Shown in pieces: positions 11,540 through 24,037 of a DNA stretch of 64,000 nucleotides; the first letter of the stretch is position 1; the number at the start of each line of letters is the position of its first letter. The translations under genes and the position numbers were made by a program. Under the pieces are notes generated by a model. It was not told the origin of the DNA. It searched no databases and saw only the letters and a program-made list of their open reading frames with translations. This DNA is from Ariolimax columbianus (taxonomy: Eukaryota; Mollusca; Gastropoda; Stylommatophora; Arionidae): positions 63,898,512 to 63,962,511 of the forward strand of contig JAVGWX010000009.1 in assembly GCA_036924085.1 (NCBI GenBank), written 5' to 3'.

Positions 11540-12195
11540 ATGACGTTACTGTTGGTAGTTGTTCGAAGTTATTGTGGTAAGGTTACTTTATTGTTTGTTC
11601 AAAGTTACTTTGGTGACGTTACTGTTGGTAGTTGTTCGAAGTTACTGTGGTGAGGTTACTTTGTTGTTTGTTCAAAGTTACTTTTGTGATGTTACTGTTG
11701 GTAGTTGTTGTTCAAAGTTACTGTGGTGAGGTTACTTTGTTGTTTGTTCAAAGTTACTTTGGTGACGTTACTGTTGGTAGTTGTTCGAAGTTACTGTGGT
11801 GAGGTTACTTTGTTGTTTATTCAAAGTTACGTTGATGAGGTTACTGTTTGTTGTTTGCTCAAAATTACTTTGATGAGGTTACTGTTTGTTGTTTGTTCAA
11901 AGTTACTTTGATGAGGTTACTGTTTGTTGTTTGTTCAAAGTTACTTTGATGAGGTTATTGTTTGTTGTTTGTTCAAAGTTACTTTGATGAGGTTATTGTT
12001 TGTTGTTTGTTCAAAGTTACTTTAATGAGGTTACTGTTTGTTGTTTGTTCAAAGTTACTTTGATGAGGTTACTATTTGTTGTTTGTTCAAAGTTACTTTG
12101 ATGAGGTTACTGTTTGTTGTTTGTTCAAAGTTACTTTGATGAGGTTACTGTTTGTTGTTTGTTCAAAGTTACTTTGATGGGGTTACTGTTTGTTG
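11540..12195. repeat. 36-38-bp minisatellite
   Basis: About 17 units of AAAGTTACTTTGATGAGG followed by TTACTGTTTGTTGTTTGTTC. The left third contains an older variant (GTTGGTAGTTGTTCG), while the right two thirds are more uniform. It directly abuts a family H repeat. Confidence 0.9.
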
Positions 12196-12221
12196 TTGTT
12201 CTATTTACTCATGCTAAGTTA

Positions 12222-12430
12222 ACTCTTGATGACATTTCTTTGGTAGCTGGTTACAGTGAACCAGTGTCATCCTGACACTACTAAGTAAGCTCATCACTAT
12301 AGGGACTACAGTGTTGATCCCCACCTCATAAACCAGACTGCTGTGACACAGCCTGTTCCCAAGAGTATGGGGGGGGGGGGGAGATCTTGATCAGTGTTAT
12401 TTCACCTGACCCTGATTACTCATTGCCCAC
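12222..12430 (+). repeat. Dispersed repeat family H
   Basis: Same order of landmarks as the 14350-15190 copy: CTTGATGAC, GTTACAGTG, CCCCACCTCATAAACCAGAC and a TGATCAGTGTTATTTCACCTGACCC tail motif given here in part (TTCACCTGACCCTGA). A run of 13 G lies at 12370. Confidence 0.55.
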
Positions 12431-12726
12431 AATGAGGCTACTAGCCCCATACACAACTCTCTTTTGCCACTTTTTCTACATGTGTGGGAGCCCTTATTGC
12501 TTGTTTAAACTCTATAACTTTTTCTTGGAAGCCACTTCACTTTGGTATGTAGACATAACTTGACCAGTTAAATCTTTCTTGTATGTGCTTGTATTAAATG
12601 TCTTTCTTAATTAAAATATGTATTTTTTTAGTGGTATTTTTCGTTGTCTATGATGATATTATTTAAAAGATGGATAAACGATGATAATTGTACTGAACTA
12701 TTTAAAACATAAATTAATGTCATTAT

Positions 12727-12765
12727 ACTAGTTTAGAAGACTACAGAGCCTGTATACAACCAGCC
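12727..12765 (-). mobile_element. CR1-like LINE 3' hairpin remnant
   Basis: Only the terminal hairpin remains (GTTTAGAAGACTACAGAGCC, then TGTATACAACCAG). Adjacent sequence is unrelated. Confidence 0.5.
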
Positions 12766-13539
12766 TGTCGTTCTCATAACCCCAAGAGGACTAGGGGCAT
12801 CACTCTATGAGCAATGTGTCTTGGGCATCTTGCTAACCGGGCATGGCACAATCTCTCCCGAATCTATTAGTTCATTATTGGACATTATTATACATTTGTT
12901 TGAATAATACAATTGTATGAAGTCAACTCAATTTGATAAGAGCATTTGTATGCACCAAAATTCACAAGTGCAATGTAAATTATTTCTGCACTCACATTTT
13001 GATGTTAGGTGGACTTCAATGTTAAGACTTTCATTTCTTGTACATAAGATATTTCCTGAACCAAAGCTGGAGCACTATATTATGGATTTATGCTCACCAA
13101 ACAAAGTGGACGGAGTTGCTATCCTGGAAGACACAATCAGGCATGGTGCCACTGACTGCTTTTTCAGTCATCAGTCAAATATCTAAGACAAAATAATGAA
13201 GTCAAATTATATAGTGTGAGAAACAAAGCACAGACAACTACCACGAGTATTTTACTAAGCGTCCCTATAACATGTACTAAGCAATGGGAAGTAAATGGGA
13301 GTAATGGATACTCTGGAATCAAGATCTTACTTCCTTGGTAGCATATACACTTTGCTGCAAGAAAGATAAGCTTGGGAATGAACTCAACTGATACCTTCAA
13401 ACTCAGAACAAAGAAGATTCGTTGAACAGTGGGCAATGGGTAATACTGGAAGAGAAATCTACAAACATGCCGCATCCCAAACACATCAACCTCCTGAAAA
13501 GGAGAAGGAAAGACTAATAGTCGCTTGAACAAAATCTAA

Positions 13540-13790
13540 TCAGAACAGACTCCAGAGTGCTGGCTGTGCACACATTCCTTATGAAACTGTTGAACACCAT
13601 CTATTTGAGTGTCCAGAGCTTGACAGTGTTAAGAAAGAGCTTATTCCTCTGAGGCCAGACAAATCGAACACTCTACGGAACTAAACAACAGCTCACAAAC
13701 ACTTGCAGATAACATTATATGACATTGGGTCAAAGGGCTGGGTCTCACAGGTTGCTGGATCAATAACCAACCCAGCATCCCCAAAAATGT
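13540..13790 (+). mobile_element. LINE C-terminal fragment
   Basis: The plus-strand frame reads SAGCAHIPYETVEHHLFECP, then ELDSVKKELIPL. The H-x3-C style ending (ETVEHHLFECP) is typical of the C-terminal Cys/His segment of several LINE clades. The preceding 350 bases are too broken to follow. Confidence 0.45.
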
Positions 13791-13954
13791 GTTTTAATCA
13801 AGATTAAGATGAGTCTGACATTTCTTGGATGCTTGATCAGTGACTGGTTGTATCAGATACATCAAATTTATAATGTCACACATGACAACAGCATCAGACC
13901 TGTGTTGATGTGGTCATTTTCTTCTCATCTTTCACAACTTACTTCAAGAGAATG

Positions 13955-14128
13955 CACTTTTCAAACCCAGACGCACTTTTCAAACCCAGATGCACTTTTC
14001 AAGCTCAGAGGCACTTTTCAAACCCAGATGCGCTTTTCAAACTCAAACGCACTTTTCAAGCCCAGAGGTACTTTTCATCTTTTCAAGCCCAGGCGCGCTT
14101 TTCAAGCCCAGGCGCCCTTTTTCTAGCC
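13955..14128. repeat. 19-bp minisatellite
   Basis: About nine units of CGCACTTTTCAAACCCAGA and variants. Three overlapping plus-strand frames are open because of the repeat. Confidence 0.85.
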
Positions 14129-14422
14129 CAAGCATGAGTATTCTGTCTCCTATTATAAATGACATAATTGACTAAATAATGTTAAATTAATGTAAATCAT
14201 TTACCCTGTAAAATATTCTATGTCTGTTATTCTAGTTTGTATATTTCAGAATTTGAAATTAAAAATCGACACAATATTTTACTCTGATTTATATTCAAGC
14301 TCTTTTATTTGAATGTTGAAATAAATAATATTGTTAGTAATGCCACTCGTATTTGAGTTAGGTGCTCTTGATGACTTTCTTTGGTGGTGGGTTACAGTGG
14401 TTCATCAAATTCTGAGGCATAC

Positions 14423-14691
14423 TTTTTTTTTTTTTTTTTTTTTTCATTTGGCGTTCGCCCCTTATTTCTCTAATCCCCAAGGCGGCGTGCGTTGCACTGT
14501 GGTTTTTATTTTGCGCCTGTCGGCCCAGTGCATCCGACTTCAGCATTCATTTTATGTAAGAGTCTGCTTACTCCTGCATTTTCTAAGGGTTTGCTTCCCC
14601 GGGGTAACGACCGGTGCTGTGATGAAGATCAAGCCCAGCACTTTCGGCTTGTCAGCTGTGCCACTTAACCACTAGGCCACGCCATTCCCAA
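14423..14691 (-). mobile_element. SINE family A, full length, with target duplication
   Basis: The tRNA-like head lies at the right (minus strand: GGCCTAGTGGTTAAGTGGC A box). The core is TGCTGAAGTCGGATGCACTG and the poly(A)-like tail is the T run at 14423-14444. It is flanked by the perfect 10-bp duplication TGAGGCATAC (14413-14422 and 14692-14701). It split a family H repeat, so it is younger than that repeat. Confidence 0.85.
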
Positions 14692-14865
14692 TGAGGCATA
14701 CTTGAGAACAGGGTTATCCTGGGTTAGTGCAATGTAAGTCTCCTCGTTAAACTTACCACTATGGAAATCACAGTGCTGTTCCCCACCTCGTTAGCCATGA
14801 TGTCATGAAACAGCTGATTTCAGGAAGAACTGCTTGGAAGTGGGGTGGGGGTTTTGATCAGTGTG

Positions 14866-15170
14866 TTTTGCCTGATCCTGACTAACAAAGTCTGATAATT
14901 ATGTTTTACCTGACCCTAACTAACAAAGTCTGATCATTATGTTTTACCTGATCCTGACTAACATAATCTGATCATTATGTTTTGCCTGACCCTAACATAG
15001 TCTGATAATTATGTTTTACCTGACCCTGACTAACACAGGTTGATCATTATGTTTTACCTGACCCTGACTAACATAGTCTGATCATTATGTTTTGCCTGAC
15101 CCTGACTAAAATAATCTGATCAGTATGTTTCACTGACCCTGACTAGCATAGTCTGATCAGTATGTTGTGC
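14866..15170. repeat. About 38-40-bp array inside family H
   Basis: Eight units of TCTGATCATTATGTTTTACC plus TGACCCTGACTAACATAG. The copies at 33235-33290 and 52975-53070 have only two or three units. Confidence 0.85.
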
Positions 15171-15212
15171 TTGACAAAATTAATAATGGAATACATTTTT
15201 GTTTTCTTTGAA

Positions 15213-15858
15213 GTGTGTTCAAAAAGTATCCGACTTTTGTGCAGGAAAAATACAATTACTCACCTGTAGGTTTGAAACAGGAATCACCTTCAAAGTATTC
15301 TCCTTGGCACTCCACACACTTCTCCCAGCAGTCCTGTCATTATTGGAAGCATTTCAGAAATGTCTCTTTGGGAATGGAGTACAGCTGGGTCATCACATTT
15401 TTGCATGTCTTCTCGTGACTCAAATCGGGTCCCTTTTAGCAGAATTTTCAGTTTGGGTAACAGTAAAAAAGTCTGAATAAGATGCAAAGAATGGGTTGGT
15501 GTGTTGCTGCCAAGTTCCGTTGTCCACAGAACCGATGATTTGCATTAAAAAGCGTCATGAAGGCAACGGATGACCTCCGGATAGTACTCTTTGGTAATTT
15601 GTTTACCTTTCAGTGCGTACTTGGGATGCACAGCCCAAACTGTCAACATGACTTTGACAATGTGTCATTTTGTGATGAATGAAAATCCGACTGGTTCTAG
15701 CTACACTCAATACTGAAAAGCTGACTGACCTAATCTGCGGGTGGGAAAAAATTCACACATGCTTATGGCGGACACCTATAAATCCCTGCCAAAGGACGAC
15801 ACTCTTGCTTTATTTCTTTCCGTGATAAAAATTTAGGTCAGATACTTTTTGAACACAT
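15213..15858 (-). mobile_element. Internally deleted mariner-like element
   Basis: Imperfect inverted ends: TGTGTTCAAAAAGTATCCGA at the left, and the reverse complement of TGTGTTCAAAAAGTATCTGA at the right (15838-15858). The minus strand encodes the transposase C-terminus only (LLPKLKILLKGTRFESRED). At about 645 bp it is half the normal mariner length and lacks the catalytic core. A related 3' piece is at 23205-23669. Confidence 0.75.
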
Positions 15859-16035
15859 CTCATGTATTTGAAATTATTACATCAACTTGAACACTTAGCG
15901 CTTGGTAGAAGTCTCACCAACAGATGATATTGTACACCTCACAATTAATGCAGAAAGACTAGCTTTATGTGGAATAACCGTCTGGGTTTTAAATAAAGCT
16001 CACAAAAAAAATACCCCAAATACAATATAGGGAAA

Positions 16036-16370
16036 GGGATCAAGATTCTCAGCAGTGCATGAGCTGTAGCGTCCAGCGACCCAAAACTGACTGCTAGCAT
16101 CAGGGCCAGCGACCCAGAGATGCCAAAACCCTTCTCCACTTTCATGTGGTGACCCTGAATAACAAGCTGCAAAAGAGCAGACAAGGTATCGAAGAGGGAA
16201 GGCTAACGTGGTACCCAAAAATGCCTTGCTGAAGTCAGATGTGTCGGACCAAAAGGTGTAAATATCTCAGTCATGCTGTAAACTACAACACTACACATCC
16301 TCTTCTCCGGACTGCATCCTGCTACTTGCAAAGCTCTTTTCAGGACTTGGTAGCGGGAGTTTGAGAACGT
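16036..16370 (+). mobile_element. SINE family G
   Basis: Body CAGCGACCCAAAACTGACTG, core TGCTGAAGTCAGATGTGTCG and 3' region GGTAGCGGGAGTTTGAGAACG. The (GAA)n tail is lost. Confidence 0.7.
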
Positions 16371-16564
16371 TTAATTGTTAAAGTGCTGTTTCTTTTATAT
16401 TGTTCAATTCAATTGTCAGACAGATCTTCTGCGCGGGCATTGCTAGTCTAATAATAATTGTCTATGCTTATTTATTTTATTTTGTTATACTTCTTCTTGC
16501 TTCATTTTCACTCCAGCCGATTTACAGTTGGCCACTCAGTTAGTCTTCTCCAAAGTAAACGGTA

Positions 16565-16845
16565 AAGGTCAGTCCATGGCAATAGTTGCCGTCGCGGATG
16601 AAGATAACTTTTCATGTACTAAGCCACAGCCTATGTAAGGTGGGGTGGCCAGTTCCACTTCCTTGCTGTTTTTACATTCCCCAACTTATACATCGGGTAC
16701 TTATTTACAGCTGGGTGAACTGAAGGAGCTGTCATACCAGGCACGAACCACAGCTCTGATTTTTTTTTCTTCATCCGTGAGTTGAAACCCTGGTGCGCTA
16801 TAGTCCCAATCTAGTTAGCACACTGTCGACTAGGCTACACACTCC
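16565..16845 (-). mobile_element. SINE family C
   Basis: The minus-strand head has a B-box-like GGTTTCAACTC and A-box-like sequence near 16840. The body shows GGGTACTTATTTACAGCTGG on plus. Similar to 62119-62290. Confidence 0.6.
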
Positions 16846-17564
16846 ACTTCTTTAGGACGACTGCATCAAAGCACTCAGTGTGGTGTTGCTGCAGTGGTTT
16901 CTGAAGCAATTTGTTTTCCGTCACAAAGTCGCTAACCCCATGCACACTCTTTTTAATCACCTTTTAATACATGCATGGAGGTCCAGTGGTCCTACTATTT
17001 TCTCTTAATTAAGGTATCCTGAAATTCACTCATGCGGTTTTATTATATAAGTAAAAGTAAAATAAAGTTCACGGCATGCGACGTATGGGAAATATGGTGT
17101 TAGACCCATATTATTTCGTGACCCACGACGCATAATGGGTGATGTGGTCAGTATCACGTCAGTCACCATTACTTCCCAGATTTTTTCCGGTACCCAATTT
17201 ATGTCGCTTTTTGGTAATGTAATGAATGGTAAAACTATTGGAAATGATATATTTGAGCAGAAGGTATAGAGCATGGCTGCGCACTCTCTGTCTGCAAGCT
17301 AAGTTTTGTTAAACACTTAGTCGACCTGTACTTCTATAATTTACAAATGATTTGATGGCTCTGTCTTCATAACTTACACTATCTTTAAAGTCTTTGAAAG
17401 AATTTTCTAATAAACCCAAGATCTGCCAAAGGGCACATACAAGATGATTAATAGACAGCATAAAGATGGTCCTGAAGGAGCAGGGAATTGTCATTTGAAC
17501 AAAAATCATAAAGCAGATTTCCATGAGAAATTATGATTAAATAAAAAAAGGTAGTGTTTAAGAG

Positions 17565-18125
17565 TCGTCCGCCGTGGTCTTTGTGTGTGAGAAGGACAAG
17601 AATAGCACCACTGCCCCACAGAGAGCATGTCATAAGAGATGACTAACTGTATGGCATAACACTGGCCATGATTAGGTGGTGCCTAACAGGCTGCGGGTCT
17701 ACTTTGTTCTAGTGTTTTTGTTTGTTTGTTGTTTGTTTTTTTTGCGTTTGCCTTATTTCTCTATTCCCCCAAGGCGGTGTGCGTTGCACTGTAATTTTTA
17801 TTTTGCGCCTGTCGGCCCAATGCATCCGACTTCAGCATGCATTCTATGTAAGGGTCTGCATTTTCTAAGGGTTAGCTTCCCCGGGGTAATGGCCGGTGAT
17901 GAGATGGGGATCCGTGTCACTTATCCACTAGCCGTCGCCGTCCCCACGCTCTAGTGTTTGAGTCTATTAAGATGGATTCGCACATCTGTTAACCACCCTC
18001 CGCTGAACTTGTCTCAATGCAGCAATGTAATAAGTTGATTGAGCCTGGCCCGCTAAGCAGGAAACCCTCCTCCCAACTATATCCAGCTCATGCCTGAGCT
18101 GGGACCTGTACATAGAGGCCAACTA
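17565..18125. repeat. Dispersed repeat family F, split by a SINE
   Basis: Shares ordered blocks with 48975-49330 in the opposite relative order: GGTGCCTAACAGGC, TAGTGTTTGAGTCTATTAAGATGG and GGGACCTGTACATAGAGGCC against the reverse-oriented counterparts. No coding capacity; type unknown. Confidence 0.5.
17718..17949 (-). mobile_element. SINE family A with target duplication
   Basis: Same core and head as 14423-14691. Flanked by the perfect 10-bp duplication TCTAGTGTTT (17708-17717 and 17950-17959). Inserted into the family F repeat. Confidence 0.85.
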
Positions 18126-19249
18126 CAGTGGGGACATCATACTCCTATGGTAGCGAAAAAGGAAGCATATGCACATAACATACACTGTGCTATAATTTGT
18201 ATGTTTGATTAATTTATCTATGTCCACCTTTTTTTTTGCCCTGTGTTTTGCACCTAATGATCTAGTGCATAGGAACCAGCACTCATTTTGTTTTATGGGT
18301 TTTCTTCTAATAAGGGTGCGATCGCGCTGTTTTGTGAATCTGAACCCGTTTGAACAAGTTTGGGGTGCTAGCCATGTTACTTACTGCTTCACCATACCAA
18401 CACCCTCTATCCTCCCATTTTTTTATGCAAAATATATTATGGGTTTATTAAATTTATTAATTGCTGCAATTCATACTTACATATGAGGACTTCTGGTCAA
18501 AAAAAGTGAGTATAAAATCTGATTTATTGAATATTCTAACATTTGAGCCTCTTTTGTATCATTAGTAGCTTATTGTGGGGAGGCTGCTTTGCTTGTTATT
18601 GTCATAATTTTCTATTTTTTACAAAACTTTCATAACTACGTGGTCACTTTTAGAAATAGGAGAAAAATTTACTGCTGTTGTTAGAATGAAACACCAGCAG
18701 CTATCCAATTGTAGCTGCGTATGAATTTACCCGTGAACTGGATAGTAGAGCAACATTAGCCAAAATAGGTCACCTACTGAATATACTGTAAACTCTACAT
18801 CTTGATCAGCCGAGTCTGCTGGTTCAACAAAATAGAACCACTACAAACTAGTAAGTCTGTTGTGAAAAGGAGGCTAAAGACTTGTGTATATAATAGCTAG
18901 CAACTTTATTGTATAAAGCCACTGAAACAATCACTGCTAATGCTTGGATACCGACTTCCTGTGAAAGGCTAGCTGTAGTAGTGACCCTATGCTCCACGTG
19001 GACCAAAAACATGAATCATGGGTATATTTCAATACTGGCTTGAATTGGATTCGTCGTTCTATTTCATCTATGGAGTAGAGATTGTGATTCTACAAGAAGA
19101 GGTACCTGTCCCTGTGTTTAACCCTCTACAGTCACTTTTAATGATATACCTGGTAGTTTGCAGTGTTACTACTCACCATTCAGGCCTGGTAATACAAGCA
19201 TATGTTTAGATAATAGTGTGCATATTGTCTGCCCTCCTCCTCCTTCTAA
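18126..19249. other. No gene seen
   Basis: AT-rich, without long frames, tandem repeats or recognisable element proteins. Confidence 0.5.
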
Positions 19250-19642
19250 TCATTACCCCAGAGTGGTTAGCTCTTGTGGATTCTAGATATAAGTGCTGGG
19301 GATCAAATGCCTTTCCTTTCCACCTCGGGTAGAAACCAGAAACGTAGCTGGTCCCTTCCTGACCACAATGGGGAACATAGTGCAGACGGCAGTGTGCAAT
19401 GTCTATTCCTGGATGAAACAATTCTTAGGAGCTCCTGTTGGACAATACCATCTCCACCAACAAACGGGGCCTCAAAATGAGCCTCGTATCCGTCAGTTCC
19501 ACCATGTTTCAGCTTTGCAATAGGGAAATGACACGTTTCTTGCTATGCAATACTGAGTTGGGCATACTCTGCTTTGTGCAATGTTGATTTGGATACTCTC
19601 AGCACAGCTGTATGCCTGAATTCAATCAATCAATCAATCAAA
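19250..19642 (+). mobile_element. tRNA-headed SINE (family D)
   Basis: A-box-like CCAGAGTGGTTAGCTC and B-box-like GGGGATCAAATGCC at the left; the right end is a (CAAT)n tail (CAATCAATCAATCAATCA). Only copy in the window. Confidence 0.55.
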
Positions 19643-19649
19643 ACCTGTC

Positions 19650-19860
19650 AGCTCCCTGTAGAGCATACGTCCTGAACAAATACACACCAAATCTTCCTGT
19701 CCTGAGCCATCCATTCCAGCTTAGTCCATGTCTTTCCTGTTTCCTTTATGTGTGTTGCAAACTCTCTTCTCAGTAAGTTTTTATGTCTGCCTTTATTTCT
19801 CTTGAGGATTACAAAACAGGGCGTGTCTTGTCATTCTATCAGCTATTTTCCGTAATGTTT
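19650..19860 (-). mobile_element. LINE C-terminal fragment
   Basis: The minus strand, over two frames, gives KTWTKLEWMAQDRKIW and FVQDVCSTG. This is the usual AQDR..W...V...CSTG ending of RTE- or CR1-like ORF2 proteins. Confidence 0.5.
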
Positions 19861-20167
19861 GTTCTATCAAACGCCAGCACCATCTTCTTACATTAAGTGC
19901 TTACATTAATTTAAGTAAATTGATTATCTCTGGGAGATTCTTACTTCCATATATTCATATTTGTATGCGTACATCCACAAAAACATACATACATGTATAT
20001 GCACATTTATAGGCGTCTTTGTTTTATAGTTGTTTCATTCAATAATCTATGAGGGATTCTTCCTTTTGTTTTAAATGTGTTCATTGCATCTAGGATTAAT
20101 ACCAGAATGTTCTAGCGTACTAAATAACAATAGAAATGAACAGTATGTATTTATTTATACATTGTGG

Positions 20168-20350
20168 GCTAGTGGTTAAGTGACGCGTCTCACCAGCCGG
20201 GGGAAGCAAACCCTTAGAAAATGCAGGAGGAAGCAGACCCTTACATAAAATGCATGCTGAAGTCGGATGTACTAGGCCGACAGGCGCAAAATAAAAACCA
20301 CAATACAAAGCACACCGCCTGGGAGATTAGTGAAATAAGGCAAACGCAAA
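20168..20350 (+). mobile_element. SINE family A with deleted B box
   Basis: The A box (GGGCTAGTGGTTAAGTGACG) is present, but about 45 bases carrying the B box are missing; the sequence jumps from TCTCACCAGCC to GGGGGAAGCAAACCC. Core and A-rich tail are kept. Confidence 0.7.
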
Positions 20351-20359
20351 AAAAAATAT

Positions 20360-21329
20360 AATATATATATATACATTCATGCATACACTTACACGCACAC
20401 ACATATATATAACATTAAACATGTATAATTTATCAGCACATCTGAGTGTATTTATGTTTGTTTAGATTGATGATTTTCTTGTTATTGCTCTTAAGATTTT
20501 TATGTTTACCAAATTTGTGTAAATAGTGTTTTAAGTGTTTATGTTTATGAATTTTTTCATGAATCATAAAAGCAAAGTGTAGGCTCTTTGCAGACTTTCA
20601 GGCATGTTATACACTACAACGAAAGAGAGTTATGCATGGTATGACAACATCATAATGTAAAATAAACTGCGACAGAAATCATATCTCTTTAAGTGTGTAT
20701 AGTATCATTTTGATGCAGGCTTCCTGTAAGAAGTCAACTCAGTAGTGGCCCTTTAGTTAATAATGAGCAAAAATGTGACAAGAATATTAATTTGTTGATG
20801 AGTCATTGCTTAATGTTGCCATTATATTTTGTAGTCAGAGAGAAATACAATAGGGCTGGAGAAAAGATTTTCTTTAAAAGATTTGTTCAGAAAAGCACAT
20901 CTCATAATTCTCGCCGTTTTGTCGGTCACACTGTACAACGTGATCTTCAGCATCCACTCGTATCAATCTCATAATTCTCTTACTTAGTCGCTCCTCTTCT
21001 CACTGTGGAAAATTTAGAAATCCTTAGGTTGCTGGTTCGAATCCAAGCCACAGGGTTCTTTTTACTTTTCAGAGTTGAACGACAAAAACATTTCCATTTT
21101 TTTTTATTTATTTGAAAACCGTTATTGAAGATGTACATTGATTTCTCAATTTCAAAATTGATTTTGTATACAGTTAATATTTTACGCAGCAATTTTTGTG
21201 TATATTACTTTGAGTTGGTGAATTGAGCAGAACAAAGTTATACATGAATCTAATGATTATAAATTAAAATCTAACGTAAATTTTAGAAGAATCAAGCATG
21301 CTCACTCATTTCATAACTTGACGTCTTTA
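20360..21329. other. No gene seen
   Basis: AT-rich sequence starting with an AT microsatellite. No supported frame. Confidence 0.5.
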
Positions 21330-21495
21330 TACTGATTTAGAAGACTGCAGAGTCTGTATACAACCAGTTTTATTTATTTTTCCCCTGCTCTAAAAACTAT
21401 GCTCATCCAATCTATTCTTGAATGCATTAATTGTCCCCCACTACTTCCTGTGCAAAGCATTTTCAAGCATTCACCACTCTTTAACTAAAAAAATA
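21330..21495 (-). mobile_element. CR1-like LINE 3' end
   Basis: Family hairpin at 21334-21375 and the last about 40 codons of ORF2 in degraded form. Confidence 0.6.
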
Positions 21496-21957
21496 TTTTC
21501 TACATAATTATGCTATACACAGCAAAGTCTATGTCACCATCACCAAAGGAGCAAGTCATGAAGATTGGTGATTTTTATTTTTACCAAATTGTTAGTTTTG
21601 AGCAAATTCGACCTCATGTATCACAAATAAAATGCATATCCTTTTGTTTTAAATAAAGGCCCGTCACCATTATCTAACAAGAGCCTATTATACCAAATCA
21701 CCTACTTAATTTGTCATGCTGAAAAATATGAATTATTTATTTTCAAATGTGTCCATAATATTAACATGGACCAGCTGATTCAAGACCTCTAGTTTGAATA
21801 CACTTCAGATTTTCTGGACAGACAACATTCAGAAGTGGATGGGAACAACCATTGAGGGCATAAATGCTGACAACAAACACACAAATATGGACGGGAACGG
21901 CCTTGAGAGCCATACATACTAGTGATGGACACACTGAGGTGGATTGGAACAGTCTTG

Positions 21958-22330
21958 CGATGTACTTCTTCTTCTTCTTCTTCTTCGTTCGTTCTCAATC
22001 TCCCACTACCAAACCCTGAAAGGGCTTAAGTAGCAGAATGTAGTCCAGAGAACGGAATGCATTGTGTCGTAGTTTACAGCTTGGCTGTGATATTTGCACC
22101 TTTCGGTCCAACACATCTGACTTCAGCAAACATTTTTTGAGTACCGGGTTAGCATTGCCTCTTCGATCCCTTCTCCTTAGCCAGTCTGCCCTGCTGCAGC
22201 CTGTTATCCAGGATCACGACGTGGAGGTGTAGAAGGGTCTTGGCAGCTCTGGTTCGCTGGCCCTGACGCTAGAAGTCAGCTATGGGTCGCTAACCACTGC
22301 AGCTCATGCGCTGATCAGCATCTTGATCCC
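21958..22330 (-). mobile_element. SINE family G, full length
   Basis: Nearly collinear with 8098-8440. The (GAA)n tail is at the left (TTCTTCTTCTTCTTCTTCTT), the core in the middle and the head end near 22330. Confidence 0.75.
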
Positions 22331-22683
22331 TTAAGAGGTACAAATAATAGCGATAGACATACAGAAGTGGAAATGCCTGACTCATAATACAGTGACGTGG
22401 TTTCTCAACAATCTATTGTTGCTTCAATACATCATTCTTATTCTGTCTTTACGCCAGAGCTTTTGTAAGCAGAATTAGCCTGGAATATTCTACTGCTCAT
22501 TTACTATTACTGACTAAAAGAAAACCTAGACTACCCCAGCAATTGGAAAAAAGTCGTACGGCAGTTAGTTAAAATTACTATTGTGTTTAAGACTGCTATT
22601 TCTATTTGTCGTCAATGTAATTCTTGTAAAAAATGTAAAGTGTGAATAAATTGTAAAACTTACACCACAGTTCTTTCAGTGCT

Positions 22684-23076
22684 TCACTGTTGTCTCCAGT
22701 ACCACCTTCATTGTCTCCAGTACCACCTTCATTGTCTCCAGTACCACCTACATTGTCTCCAGTACCACCTACATTGTCTCCAGTACACCTACATTGTCTC
22801 CAGTACCGCCTTCATTGTCTCCAGTACCACCTTCATTGTCTCCAGTACCATCTACATTGTCTCCAGTACCACCTACATTGTCTCCAGTACCACCTTCATT
22901 GTCTCCAGTACCACCTTCATTGTCTCCAGTTCCACCTACATTGTCTCCAGTACCACCTTCATTGTCTCCAGTACCACCTTCATTGTCTCCAGTACCATCA
23001 ACATTGTCTCCAGTACCACCTACATTGTCTCCAGTACCACTTACATTGTCTCCAGTACCACCTTCATTGTCTCCAT
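22684..23076. repeat. 21-bp minisatellite
   Basis: About 18 units of TGTCTCCAGTACCACCTTCA plus T. As 21 is 7 codons, all three plus frames and one minus frame stay open and give heptapeptide repeats such as LSPVPPS. There is no start context, splice signal or domain, so this is best read as satellite DNA. Confidence 0.9.
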
Positions 23077-23204
23077 GTTGCTCATTGTGAAGCATAAGGC
23101 TACACCCCCGTCGGAAACTGTTTCCACAAGTGTGGTTTCTGTAGAAATGGGTTTTACGTGATGAGTTTTAACAGAGAGAAACATAGTTGTAGCTGTTTAA
23201 TACA

Positions 23205-23669
23205 AGGAGTGTTAAAGTATTCAACCTTTGGGCCTGAAAAGTACAATTACTCACCTGGAGGTTTGAAACCCTAATCCCCTTCAAAGTACTCTCCTTGACA
23301 TATATCTCTCCCAGTGGTCCCACCATTGTTGGAAGCATTTCAGGAAGGGCTCTTTGGGAATGGAGTATAGCTGGGTCGTCGCATTACGCACAATGTCTTC
23401 TTGTGTCTCAAATCGGGTCCCTTTCAGTGGAATTTTGAGCTTGTGGAATAGCCAAAAATTGCAAGGAGTCATGTCGGGAGAATAGGAAACCTGACGAACC
23501 AGAGGAAGGCTGTATTTGGCCAAGAAAGTCTGAATCAGGTGCGAAGAATGGGCGGGTGCATTGTCATGAAGGAGCTGCCAAGTTCCTAATAATACTGTGG
23601 AAGGCGATTCTCTTTTCGGAATGGTCTAACGAGTCACATTCGTTATCGTCATACACTTTCCCATTAGAT
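23205..23669 (-). mobile_element. Mariner-like transposase C-terminal fragment
   Basis: The minus-strand frame 23281-23523 reads SYSPDMTPCNFWLFHKLKIP then LKGTRFETQEDI. SPDMTPCNF corresponds to the SPDLAPCDF-type block containing the third catalytic acid of mariner transposases; here that residue is N. Frame lost further upstream. Confidence 0.75.
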
Positions 23670-23933
23670 TTCTTTTTTTTTTTTTTTTTTGCAATCGCCT
23701 TAATTCTTTATTCTCCAAGACGGGTGTGCGTTACGTTGTGATTTTTATTTTTCGCCTGTCGGCCCAGTGCATCCGACTTCAGCATGCATTTTATGTAAGG
23801 GTCTGCTTCCTCCTGCATTTTCCAAAGGTTTGCTTTCCCTGGGGTAACGGTCTGTGCTGTGATGGGGAACGAACCCATCACCTTCTGGTTGCAAGCCGTG
23901 TCAATTAACCACTAGCCCACGCCACCCCCTCCT
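23670..23933 (-). mobile_element. SINE family A
   Basis: T run at the left, core TCCGACTTCAGCATGC on plus and head at the right. Flanked by ATTAGAT (23663-23669 and 23934-23940). Confidence 0.75.
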
Positions 23934-24037
23934 ATTAGATGCAGAGTGTACATCTTTCGATCAGAAACCGCACTTATATTTGTAATAGAGTTGGAGGTAA
24001 TAAACCACCCGCTAATTTGTAGAATACCTCTTATTGT

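Larger units (their letters stand above)
14350..15190 (+). repeat. Dispersed repeat family H with expanded internal minisatellite
   Basis: The left part (14350-14412) continues after the SINE at 14702 (CCCCACCTCGTTAGCCATGA, CAGCTGATTTCAGG). The right end is a run of CTGATCATTATGTTTTACC / TGACCCTGACTAAC units. Confidence 0.65.

Noticed and set aside
22679..23161. 160-codon repeat protein ORF
   Set aside because: All frames are open because the unit is 21 bp; there is no start context, signal peptide, splice sites or flanking coding sequence.
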